In this document: positions 7,152 through 15,031 of the stretch, one piece after another | Position numbering within the stretch: position 1 is the stretch's first letter | How the letters are laid out: every line of letters begins with the position of its first letter | Source of the DNA: Lunatimonas lonarensis | GTDB taxonomy: Bacteria; Bacteroidota; Bacteroidia; Cytophagales; Cyclobacteriaceae | Direction: 5' to 3' | DNA length: 64,000 nucleotides | Assembly: GCF_000390185.1 (NCBI RefSeq) | Contig: NZ_AQHR01000110.1 | Coordinates: 1-64,000 of the forward strand | Notes under the pieces: model-generated | What the model was told of the DNA's origin: nothing | Database searches by the model: none | Seen by the model: the letters and a program-made list of their open reading frames with translations, nothing else | Position numbers and translations under genes: made by a program

Positions 7152-7230
7152 CCAAATCCACCCATTGGGGTCACCCAGGCTACCTAAGCATCGCCTCGCA
7201 CTGGTGACAGATTGAATCCATCCCTCTTCC
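7152..7230. repeat. 78-bp repeat, copy b
   Basis: Near-identical partner of 6105-6182, in the same orientation and in the same place relative to the adjacent array repeat (just past its CTTTTTGC end). The two copies appear to have moved together with the array repeat during duplication. Confidence 0.65.
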
Positions 7231-7312
7231 TTGAGCTTGAGGCCTGCTCATTGCGTACAGGAAGAAGACTTTTTCCAGCTTGGCGGTTTTTATTGTTGCA
7301 CAGCAGTTCCCT

Positions 7313-7501
7313 TCAGTTGTTTTGGTACCTCTTTAAAAAATACCGAGTTGTTTTCACACTAAGGATAGAAACGGCAATGCAAACATAAAACCCAACGCTT
7401 GTCACGTCGAAAGAACCCCAAGGGCTCAGCCACATCAAACCTATGGAAGCGATCGTACTATCGAACCATTCGTGAAGCAGGATTCTTTGGAACTTTGTCA
7501 T
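7313..7501 (-). CDS. two-TM small membrane protein, family B (copy 3)
   Basis: A 62-residue protein (MTKFQRILLHEW) with the MWLSPWGSFDVTSVGFY core between two hydrophobic segments and a FLKRYQNN tail. ATG at 7501 is used; the 18-codon upstream extension runs into the leader. It is a single-gene unit preceded by promoter copy 4 with a ~46-nt leader. Function unknown. Confidence 0.7.
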   Translation of the reverse strand: MTKFQRILLHEWFDSTIASIGLMWLSPWGSFDVTSVGFYVCIAVSILSVKTTRYFLKRYQNN

Positions 7502-7552
7502 GAGCTGATCGATTGAGCACAGCACTGAAATTACGGATTTGTATCTGAACAC

Positions 7553-7589
7553 CAAATCTAAAATCGACCCACTGAAATTTCATTTCAGT
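7553..7589 (-). promoter_or_regulatory. promoter with palindromic operator, copy 4
   Basis: Palindrome 7571-7589, 10-nt spacer, TAGATTTG box at 7553-7560, identical to copies 1, 2 and 5. It drives the single gene 7313-7501. Confidence 0.6.
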
Positions 7590-7820
7590 CAGGATTTTTT
7601 TTACCGCAAAGACCGCAAAGGGGTCGAGTTCAGGGATCAGACCTGAAGTCTTTTTGCTAGCATCCGAATTTTTTGCATTTGTGAGGTTTCACGCAAAGAC
7701 CGCGAAGGCAATGCAGAGACCGCAAGGGGGTTTAGTTCAGAGGCCTAGCCCTACAATCTTAGTAGAAAAAATGATAACATGGGGTGCTAAGGGGTGTCAG
7801 CCCTGGCATCTTTTTGCGGG
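7553..7820. repeat. array intergenic repeat, copy 4
   Basis: The longest copy. It combines the two-module layout of copy 1 (including the shared TTTGCATTTGTGAGGTTTC link) with the inner end of copy 2. Such mosaic structure suggests recombination between copies. Confidence 0.75.
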
Positions 7821-7960
7821 AATAAGTTGATATTGGACCAAATCCACCCAATCGCAGCTCCTAAATCATTGGTAGGCATACCGCAAGGTAGAATCGGGTT
7901 TTGTTCGTCCCATTCGTAGCTTCCGTTCCGTGAAATCCATTCTGCCAAATGTTCCGCTCT

Positions 7961-8167
7961 TTATTTTATCTTACCCATATAATCCTTTTGATATCTTTTT
8001 AGCAAATAATGGGTAGACAAAGCCAATATAACCCCGTTGGCGATTGAAATATAAAACCCAAGCTCCGTATAGTCGAACGTTCCGTAGGGCATCAGCCACA
8101 TACTCAGCACGGATGCCAAGAAAATATCGAACGGAATGCTGTAAACTATTTTTAGGATTGTTTTCAT
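7961..8167 (-). CDS. two-TM small membrane protein, family B (copy 4)
   Basis: A 68-residue protein (MKTILKIVYSIPFD) with core YGTFDYTELGFYIS and tail LKRYQKDYMGKIK, very like 3229-3426 in the core and tail but with a different first segment. It is the second gene of the unit headed by the 56-residue protein at 8276-8446, ~108 bp apart. ATG at 8167 is preferred to a TTG two codons upstream. Confidence 0.7.
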   Translation of the reverse strand: MKTILKIVYSIPFDIFLASVLSMWLMPYGTFDYTELGFYISIANGVILALSTHYLLKRYQKDYMGKIK

Positions 8168-8275
8168 AGCCAATAGTGTGCTAGACTGCTAGTTGGTAAA
8201 AGGAATTTGGGTGTGTCACGAATCGTCCACAGGATCTCACACTCCGCATAAACTCGAATGATGGAGCGATTATTT

Positions 8276-8446
8276 TCAGGTTTTTCGGTAGAAATAGGCC
8301 CTAGCCAAGAAGGTGCCTAGGCAAATTGCCAACATCAATAAGACGAATAGAATATGGATATCAACCAATTGGAAGATAAAATTCACCAAGAGCAATGCGT
8401 TCAACGCCAGCGTAATGGTAAAGGCTCGTTCGATTTTTGACTTCAT
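8276..8446 (-). CDS. 56-residue two-TM protein lacking the shared core
   Basis: Translation gives MKSKIERAFTITL...VNFIFQLVDIHILFV...CLGTFLARAYFYRKT: a basic start, two hydrophobic segments and a short turn (QLVDIH), but no GFY core. It is the first gene behind promoter copy 5. The predicted -7 box ends only 3 nt before the ATG, so the transcript would start at or just inside the start codon, implying a leaderless message or a different start. Unknown function; unrelated in sequence to families A and B but of the same size and topology. Confidence 0.5.
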   Translation of the reverse strand: MKSKIERAFTITLALNALLLVNFIFQLVDIHILFVLLMLAICLGTFLARAYFYRKT

Positions 8447-8449
8447 GCC

Positions 8450-8486
8450 CAAATCTAAAATCGACCCACTGAAATTTCATTTCAGT
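8450..8486 (-). promoter_or_regulatory. promoter with palindromic operator, copy 5
   Basis: Palindrome 8468-8486, 10-nt spacer, TAGATTTG at 8450-8457. It heads the most upstream unit of the array. Confidence 0.6.
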
Positions 8487-8580
8487 CTGGAAGTTTTTTT
8501 ACCGCAAAGACCGCAAAGGTGACGCAAAGATCGCAAAGGGGCTGATTTCAGGCGGGTTAGCCCTGACATCTTTTTGCGGG
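8450..8580. repeat. array intergenic repeat, copy 5
   Basis: Palindrome module, T-tract, two CGCAAAGACCGC-type units and a single hairpin ending CTTTTTGCGGGA. This outermost copy separates the array from the glucan operon. Confidence 0.75.
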
Positions 8581-8685
8581 ACTAGGACGGTTGTTAGGCC
8601 AAGTTGCCCATTATCAGCTACTGTACCGCTGGTAGGTGCACCGCAAGGGAGTATAGGCTAGGGATTACCTGCCAATTTTTCCAAC

Positions 8686-9570
8686 CTAAAATTTGACCTG
8701 TTCCTCTTTATCCCACAACCCCCAGTACGCACCGACATCTCCTTCGGTGCCCACTTTCCACGACTCATCGAAGGAGGAGAAATAGAATAGTTCGATAGAC
8801 TCCTGACGTGACCAGTTTTGGATGTTTATAAAATACTTCATAAAATTTTCATCCGATGGCACCGCCCCATAAAGCGGCGTACCTTGGCTGGGCCACCCGG
8901 TCTCTGTGACGATTACTTTCTTCCCTTTTCCGGCCCTTACGGCCCTGGCATACATATCCTTGATGTATAGTAGGGAATAATCGAGGGCGCAACCTTCCCA
9001 GTAGGGATAGCAGTTGGCCAGTAGGATGTCACAGGCGTCGGTGATGCGGGGTTTGTGCTCAAATTCATAATAGGCATCCACATAACCTACCGGAACGCTT
9101 GGCAGTTCTTCCTTTACCCTGAGCATACATTCAAGCAACTGATCCTCCGTCAGGTCTTTTCGGTACAGCACCTCATTCCCTACCGCGGCAATGTCCACAT
9201 AGCCTTCTTTGGCCAGCTTGATCAGGCTTCGGATCTCTTCTTGGTTGATTCTGTCGTCCTTACCCAACCAGGCACCCACAAGGGTTTTCATACCATAGGC
9301 TTTGGCGATTTTTGGGATCAGTTCGTTCCCCTCCGTGCAGGAAAAGGAACGGATCCACTGGGTGTAGGGCCGGATGATTTCCAAACGCCTCCGAACCTGA
9401 TCTTCGGAAAGCAGGTCACCGGGTTGTTGCCCATCTATATAGGGGCTGAAACAAAGCCCGTGCATTCCCAGACTCAATGTATGTCGGAAGTTTTCCGCGA
9501 GTTCGTTGGAGGATAAGCCCTGCCATTCCTTTCCGGCGAGGGTCAAAATTTTGTCAGCTTTAAACGACAT
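8686..9570 (-). CDS. glycoside hydrolase family 17, cytoplasmic
   Basis: A 294-residue (beta/alpha)8 hydrolase. GH17 signature residues are AAVGNEV (acid/base Glu133) and VTETGWP (nucleophile Glu223). There is no signal peptide, so it acts in the cytoplasm, probably cleaving or transglycosylating imported beta-1,3-gluco-oligosaccharides. It is a close relative of the GH17 domain fused to the transporter encoded just upstream (2-bp gap), with matching stretches such as QWIRSFSCT, VPVGYVDAYY and YFINIQNWSR, so one arose from the other by duplication. It is the last gene of the glucan operon. Confidence 0.85.
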   Translation of the reverse strand: MSFKADKILTLAGKEWQGLSSNELAENFRHTLSLGMHGLCFSPYIDGQQPGDLLSEDQVRRRLEIIRPYTQWIRSFSCTEGNELIPKIAKAYGMKTLVGAWLGKDDRINQEEIRSLIKLAKEGYVDIAAVGNEVLYRKDLTEDQLLECMLRVKEELPSVPVGYVDAYYEFEHKPRITDACDILLANCYPYWEGCALDYSLLYIKDMYARAVRAGKGKKVIVTETGWPSQGTPLYGAVPSDENFMKYFINIQNWSRQESIELFYFSSFDESWKVGTEGDVGAYWGLWDKEEQVKF

Positions 9571-9572
9571 AG

Positions 9573-11912
9573 TTATCTGTATTTTAATTCGTCATTTTTA
9601 TCCCATATTCCCCAGGACTGCCCCACATCTCCTTCCTGCCCAACCTTCCACGATTCATCAAAAGAGGAAAAGTAAAACAGTTCGACCTGTTCCTCTCTAG
9701 ACCAATTCTGGATGTTTATAAAGTAACGCATGGCATTTTCCAAAGAGGGGAGTGCCTGGTGGTTACCGGTTCCATTGTTTGGCCAGCCAGTTTCCGTGAT
9801 GATCACCTTTTTACCCTTGGACACCTCTTTTGCCAGGGAGTACATATCCTTCAAATGGGCTGCCGCGTGGTCAATGGGGCTGCCTTCCCAGAAGGGGTAG
9901 CAATTGACCAATACCACATCACAGGCGTCCACCAACGCGGGGTATTCTTTGAATTGGTAATAGGCATCCACATAGCCAACCGGAATTCCGGGCAATGCCT
10001 CTTTTACCCTGGCCAGGTAGGCCAATAGTTCCGTCTCCGTCAGTTCATTTCGCAGGAGTACTTCATTGCCTACCGCAGCCATGTCGACGAGCCCCTGATT
10101 GGCCAAATGGATCAAGGCTTGGATTTCCTTTTCATTCTGTTCGGTGTCACGATCGATCCAGGCCCCTACCAGGGTCTTTAATCCGTTGGCTTTGGCGGTT
10201 TTTGGAATAAACTCATGTCCCAGCGTACAGGAAAAGGACCGGATCCACTGCGTATGGGGTGCCACAATCTCCATTCTTTTTTGGATTTGTGCTTCGGACA
10301 ATGTTTCCCCAATGGTTTGCCCTTCCAGATAAGGGCTAAAGCAAATCCCGTGAAGGCCTGCATGGAGCATTTTGCCGAATTGGACTTTTATCTCTTTTTC
10401 GTTATACTCGGGAAATACAAAGTCGGTGTCCAAGGTCTTTTGGCTGAAAGGGAGCACTGCCTCGTTCTTCAGATAGATAGGAGTAGCTTCTGTGGGAACC
10501 GAATCCTTGCGGGCATCCAGTATCGCCCTGATCTCATTGGCCCGTTCCTCTGTCAGGTCATAGTCGCGCATCACATACATGGCCACGAGCGTGCCGAGTA
10601 TGGGCAGGCCGGAATAGAATGCCCGTAAGCCTAAAACCGCCCCCTCGCTTTGGGTTTCCAAGGTAGCATCAAAGCCGACCACCGTCAAGATGGCCCCGCT
10701 TAGCAGACCGGCAATGGCAAATCCGAACTTGACCATCCACCAATAAATGGCACCGAATACTCCTTCCCGCCGTTTTCCCGAACTCAACTCGTCCAAATCA
10801 ATCACATCTGCGGTCATGGACATCATCAGGGTAAACAAACTGCCTATGCCAAACGAAAAGAAAGGCAGGGCAAAGAGGAACATATACGGCTTGCCGGGAA
10901 TGAACAGGAACCACAGCAGGATATATCCAAAGACTGAAATGCCCTGCGATAGGATAAAGGCACGTTTTTTCCCCATCTTTTTGGAAATCTTGGCGACAAT
11001 GGGAATCACGATAAAGGTGGTCACCAATGCGCCCACACTCCCAAACAGGGTAGGCCAGACCCCCGCTGCCCCGGCATCTCCATTGAACAGGTAATAGACC
11101 ACGATGAAGAAGGAAAACGCCGCGATGGTATTGAAGGCGTTGAAGATAAGAAAGGTGGCTATACAAAGCTTCCGAAACGGGATGGAAGTAAAGGCCTCTT
11201 TAAACCCCTGCAGGATTTCCTTGAGACTGGATCCGATGGCTTTGACCGTCAGTGGCGAGTAATTTTCATGCAACGTGGATTCACTTTTGATAAAAATGGC
11301 GGGAACCAGGGCAAAGATCATACAGACAAACCCCACACCAAAGGCCAGCTGCCGGGTGGCAACATCCGCTGATTCAAACCAGGTGGGGTCATACATGATC
11401 ACCCAAAACCATGGCGCGATCACCCAGGCCCATTGTCCAATCCACTGCGCTACTGCCATGATGTCTGTGCGCTCGTGAAAGTCGTTGCTCATCTCATAGC
11501 CCATGGCCACGTAGGGAACACTGAAGATGGTCAGCCCGAGATAGAAGACAAAAGACCAAAACAGGAAGTACAGGAAATTGAACTCCACGCCATTCTCCCG
11601 GTACAATTGCCACATCACCACGAAGGAAATCCCCAAGAGAATGGCACCGACAAACACATACTGCCTTCGTCGCCCCCATTTGGACTTGGTGTTATCCGAT
11701 ATAAATCCCATGATGGGATCCGTGATGGAATCAAATACGCGGGGGAGAAAGAAGAGGATCCCCCACATCCAACCGGGAAATCCTAGGTCCTGCACGAGAA
11801 CCACCATAAATATTCCCAACACAGCCGGGAACATCTGATTGGCGAGCATGCCGATTCCAAAAGCAATCTTTTGGCCCATCGGAACTTTATTGGTAATTGT
11901 TGACATGGTCAT
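9573..11912 (-). CDS. GPH-type sugar symporter fused to a GH17 glucanase domain (779 aa)
   Basis: Residues 1 to ~455 are a major facilitator of the glycoside-pentoside-hexuronide:cation symporter type, with about 12 membrane segments and motifs RVFDSITDPIMGFISDNTKSKWGRRR (residues ~58-83, quoted in part) and DVIDLDELSSGKRREG near 390. A ~50-residue linker (DLTEERANEIRAIL...) leads to a GH17 domain from ~505 to 779 with Glu617 (AAVGNEV) and Glu707 (ITETGWP). Both termini of such symporters are normally cytoplasmic, so the hydrolase should face the cytoplasm and meet the oligosaccharide as it enters. The frame is open throughout. It lies between the GH17 lipoprotein gene (25 bp) and the free GH17 gene (2 bp). 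Confidence 0.85.
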   Translation of the reverse strand: MTMSTITNKVPMGQKIAFGIGMLANQMFPAVLGIFMVVLVQDLGFPGWMWGILFFLPRVFDSITDPIMGFISDNTKSKWGRRRQYVFVGAILLGISFVVMWQLYRENGVEFNFLYFLFWSFVFYLGLTIFSVPYVAMGYEMSNDFHERTDIMAVAQWIGQWAWVIAPWFWVIMYDPTWFESADVATRQLAFGVGFVCMIFALVPAIFIKSESTLHENYSPLTVKAIGSSLKEILQGFKEAFTSIPFRKLCIATFLIFNAFNTIAAFSFFIVVYYLFNGDAGAAGVWPTLFGSVGALVTTFIVIPIVAKISKKMGKKRAFILSQGISVFGYILLWFLFIPGKPYMFLFALPFFSFGIGSLFTLMMSMTADVIDLDELSSGKRREGVFGAIYWWMVKFGFAIAGLLSGAILTVVGFDATLETQSEGAVLGLRAFYSGLPILGTLVAMYVMRDYDLTEERANEIRAILDARKDSVPTEATPIYLKNEAVLPFSQKTLDTDFVFPEYNEKEIKVQFGKMLHAGLHGICFSPYLEGQTIGETLSEAQIQKRMEIVAPHTQWIRSFSCTLGHEFIPKTAKANGLKTLVGAWIDRDTEQNEKEIQALIHLANQGLVDMAAVGNEVLLRNELTETELLAYLARVKEALPGIPVGYVDAYYQFKEYPALVDACDVVLVNCYPFWEGSPIDHAAAHLKDMYSLAKEVSKGKKVIITETGWPNNGTGNHQALPSLENAMRYFINIQNWSREEQVELFYFSSFDESWKVGQEGDVGQSWGIWDKNDELKYR

Positions 11913-11937
11913 TGGGTTATAAAGGCTTTTTTAGGAT

Positions 11938-13212
11938 CTATTTAGCAGGTGGGGTAAGTACTTCTTGCAGCAACTTCGCTTCGTCTCCGGCATAGGTTTT
12001 TACAATCGGATTCCCGTCCCTACTCAGGTTTTCAAATACACCCTCGTCCACCAAGTCCCAAATCGCGTACTTGGCCTGCCCTGATTCTGTGAAAATCCCA
12101 AAATGATTTTCCGGGCCGATCGGGTTCTTCTCATCTTTCCAGGGTTCATTAAAAGCCTCGAAATAAAAACAGGAAATGCCCGCGGCATTGGTCCACTCGC
12201 GCATGTGCCGATAGTAAAGTGCTTGTTTATATTCATCGGTAGCCCGGGAGCCTTCCGGTCCATAAAAGCCATCGGAGACACTGGCCCAGCCGGTTTCGCC
12301 TATGTGAATGGGCTTGTCTACCCCGATCAGCTTCATATAATTGGCCACCGAATCATATTGCCATTTTGCGAAGTCCCTTGCCCGAAGCATGGCGGCATCC
12401 ACTTTTTCGATTTCATCGAGCTGCATTTCCTCTGCGGGTACTTTCCAGAAATCCGGATTGTAGTGGGTATTGTGATACGGGTAGGTATGAATGGAAATAT
12501 AGTCCACCGCATGGGCCAGTTTATTCAGGTCTTCGGTGTGGTAGAGTGGATCGCCACCGCCCCATGACGAAAAATCGTCCGAACTGGTGATCCAAAGGTC
12601 TTTGGGAAGCTCGCCAGAAGCTTTGAGGGACTGAAGGTGGTCTACCCATTTGAGGATCACCCAAGGTTGTACATGGTAGCTTGTGGCCCATTTGACCATG
12701 GCCTCGTTTCCAACCGCCACTATTTTGACGATGTCGGGATATTGGTTGGCCAAGGCGACCGCGCGCTCGATTTCCCCTGCATTTTGTTCGCTTTCCGAGT
12801 AATGATCGGGCTCCAAATCTGTCCAGGCATTTTTGCAATCTATCCATGCACCCAACATCACATACATCTCAAAGTCAGGATCGTCCGCTTGGAGTTCCTT
12901 GATGGCCCGGAGCAAATTGGCCGCATGGGGAAACTGCACGTTGTAAGTACGCAGGATTTTGATCCCCATGGCTGCAAGGATTTTTACATCTTCTTTCAAC
13001 TGACCTACGGTAGGCTGGATTTCTCTTGATTTTTCACGGTAGCCTTCGTACGAGATTGCCTGGTAATCGGGGTTTCCCAAAATATCTTTCGCTGTCAATT
13101 CCATTTGTTTTGTTGGTTTTTCAGATGATTCCTCGGTTTTTGGGTTGCAGCAGGTAAAAGCGGCTGCCAACGCCATTCCAAGGCAGAGCGGTTTAATGAG
13201 TCTCTTTTTCAT
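11938..13212 (-). CDS. GH17-like glycoside hydrolase, lipoprotein
   Basis: A 424-residue hydrolase with a lipoprotein signal (AAAFTCC, Cys at ~21/22) and therefore outside the cytoplasm. GH17-type motifs are VAVGNEAMV (acid/base Glu) and IGETGWAS (nucleophile Glu), with YISIHTYPYHNTHY between them. It is more distant from the two cytoplasmic GH17 domains than they are from each other. It would cut beta-1,3-glucan at the cell surface or in the periplasm to feed the symporter. Gaps to the neighbours are 35 and 25 bp. Confidence 0.8.
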   Translation of the reverse strand: MKKRLIKPLCLGMALAAAFTCCNPKTEESSEKPTKQMELTAKDILGNPDYQAISYEGYREKSREIQPTVGQLKEDVKILAAMGIKILRTYNVQFPHAANLLRAIKELQADDPDFEMYVMLGAWIDCKNAWTDLEPDHYSESEQNAGEIERAVALANQYPDIVKIVAVGNEAMVKWATSYHVQPWVILKWVDHLQSLKASGELPKDLWITSSDDFSSWGGGDPLYHTEDLNKLAHAVDYISIHTYPYHNTHYNPDFWKVPAEEMQLDEIEKVDAAMLRARDFAKWQYDSVANYMKLIGVDKPIHIGETGWASVSDGFYGPEGSRATDEYKQALYYRHMREWTNAAGISCFYFEAFNEPWKDEKNPIGPENHFGIFTESGQAKYAIWDLVDEGVFENLSRDGNPIVKTYAGDEAKLLQEVLTPPAK

Positions 13213-13247
13213 ATCTAGGCAGGTTTAAGATCTGGACACATAGTTCG

Positions 13248-14996
13248 TTATTTCTGATAGGATAGCCCGAAGCCAAACGGAAAGAGCGGGTCGGCAGAAG
13301 GATCCCAGGCGTTCGGGCCGTATTTCCCGGAATAATCTGCTTCTGATTTGGGCCAGGAGTGGGGGAGTTTTCCTTTGAAATCATACTGCCCATATAGCAC
13401 TTCGGCAAGGCCATCTCCTTCAGATCCCGGCAACCAAGCCGCAACAAAGGCATCGCATTGGTTGATCTGATCGGTAACTACCAGGGGCCTGCCCGAAATC
13501 AAAACTACCACGGTCCGAATGCCCCTTTCTGCATACCTTCGTAGATAGCCCCGATGGGCATCGCTGAGCGTATGCTGAAACATGTCCATTTCACCACCGA
13601 TGTCACCGAAGAATTCTGCGTAGGGAGTTTCGCCAACCACAATAAGGGCGACTTCCGCATCCGGATAGGCGGCACTCCCGTCCGGGTCGTAGTAGACCAT
13701 ATTTTCGGAAAACTTTTTGATTCCCTCCAGTAGCGTGGTGGCGCCTTGGTAGTTTTCGGTAGTACCCTGCCAGTTCACCGTCCAGCCTCCGGATTGGAGC
13801 CCGGAGTTATCGGCAAACTCACCCACGACGACAATCTTCTGGTCTTTTCTAAGCGGTAAGGCCTGGTTTTCATTTTTGAGGAGTACCAAGGATTCCCTCA
13901 CCGCCTGTCTTGCAACTGCCCGATGTGCCGGGATTCCGATCCTATCTATCAAATCCTTGTCCGGATAGGGCCGATCAAAAAGCCCAAACCTGAATTTCTG
14001 GCGCAGGATCCTGCGAACCGCATCATTGATCCGTTCAAGCGGAATATCGCCGCTTTGGACGCCTTTCCTCACCCCCTCCTGAAATAGGTCTAGGTCCCCA
14101 TCCACCGCCATCACCATGTCGATGCCCGCAAGGATGATGTCATTTTCACCAAACCGGGAATAGGCCTTCCAGTCCGAAACCAAAATACCGTCAAACGCCA
14201 GCCTTTCTTTCAAAAGATCGGTGAGCATGGCCTTGTGGGCATGCATGGAGAGATTTCCCAGCGTGTTGAAAGAGGCCATTATGGAACCTACTCCCTCGTC
14301 GATCGCAGCCTGATAGGGAGGGAGCAAAAATGCCAGGACCTCCTCGTAATTGAGCGAAGTATGGCCTCCTTCCACGCCAAAATCCGTGGCCCCATCTCCA
14401 ATAAAATGCTTGGCCGTGGCCATCACGCCCGGCTTTTCCTCGCTGCCCTGATGACCTAGCACCGATGCGCTACTAAGTTTGGCTGTCAATTCGGTGCTTT
14501 CTGAAAATGCCTCATAGACCCGTCCCCATTTTTCATTGAACGGGATGGCCACGCAGGGAGAAAACACCCATTGAAATCCCGTGGCCTTTGCCTCAATGGC
14601 CGTAATGGCCGCTGCTTTCTCGACCAATTCAGCGTTGCCTGCGGCGCCCAGACCGATGTTATGGGGAAAGATGGTCGCCCCTTCAAATGTATTCTGTCCA
14701 TGCACCGCATCCACCCCAAAAAACAGGGGTATACCTAACCGCGTGGACAATGCCTCCTTCTGAAATGCCGCGAATTTGGCCTGCCACTCCAGCGCATCGT
14801 TTCCTGGCAGCGGACCCTGGGTATGTATCACCGAACCAATGAACCTTTCCCGAATGTCCCCAAGGCTGATATCGTCAAAATGGCGCACCTGCGTCATCTG
14901 ACCAATTTTTTCATCCAGGGTCATCTGCTCTAAAAGAGCCTCGACTTTTTCATCGGTTAAGGGGTTCCTTTTGGCGGGTTTGCCCATTTTTGTCAT
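13248..14996 (-). CDS. glycoside hydrolase family 3 beta-glucosidase, no signal peptide
   Basis: A 582-residue GH3 enzyme: N-terminal barrel with LFFGVDAVHGQN, KHFIGDGATDFG and the nucleophile Asp in GILVSDWKAY (about residue 275), then the C-terminal sandwich domain (VVVGEFADN...GGWTVNWQG; LPGSEGDGLAEVLYG). It lacks the export signal and fibronectin-like extension of the periplasmic BglX type (~750 residues), so a cytoplasmic beta-glucosidase is likely, hydrolysing short beta-glucans. It lies 35 bp downstream of the GH149-like gene in the same operon. Confidence 0.85.
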   Translation of the reverse strand: MTKMGKPAKRNPLTDEKVEALLEQMTLDEKIGQMTQVRHFDDISLGDIRERFIGSVIHTQGPLPGNDALEWQAKFAAFQKEALSTRLGIPLFFGVDAVHGQNTFEGATIFPHNIGLGAAGNAELVEKAAAITAIEAKATGFQWVFSPCVAIPFNEKWGRVYEAFSESTELTAKLSSASVLGHQGSEEKPGVMATAKHFIGDGATDFGVEGGHTSLNYEEVLAFLLPPYQAAIDEGVGSIMASFNTLGNLSMHAHKAMLTDLLKERLAFDGILVSDWKAYSRFGENDIILAGIDMVMAVDGDLDLFQEGVRKGVQSGDIPLERINDAVRRILRQKFRFGLFDRPYPDKDLIDRIGIPAHRAVARQAVRESLVLLKNENQALPLRKDQKIVVVGEFADNSGLQSGGWTVNWQGTTENYQGATTLLEGIKKFSENMVYYDPDGSAAYPDAEVALIVVGETPYAEFFGDIGGEMDMFQHTLSDAHRGYLRRYAERGIRTVVVLISGRPLVVTDQINQCDAFVAAWLPGSEGDGLAEVLYGQYDFKGKLPHSWPKSEADYSGKYGPNAWDPSADPLFPFGFGLSYQK

Positions 14997-15031
14997 ACTA
15001 AATCAAACATTTTCAATAGTTTATCACTATA

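Noticed and set aside
4093-8580. The regularly placed repeats could be a CRISPR array
   Set aside because: The repeats are 110-270 bp, separated by protein genes of varying length, and no cas gene is present.
2862-8580. Array resembles an integron cassette array
   Set aside because: No integrase gene and no attC-type core (GTTRRRY/RYYYAAC) was found, and the repeats carry promoters at unit starts.
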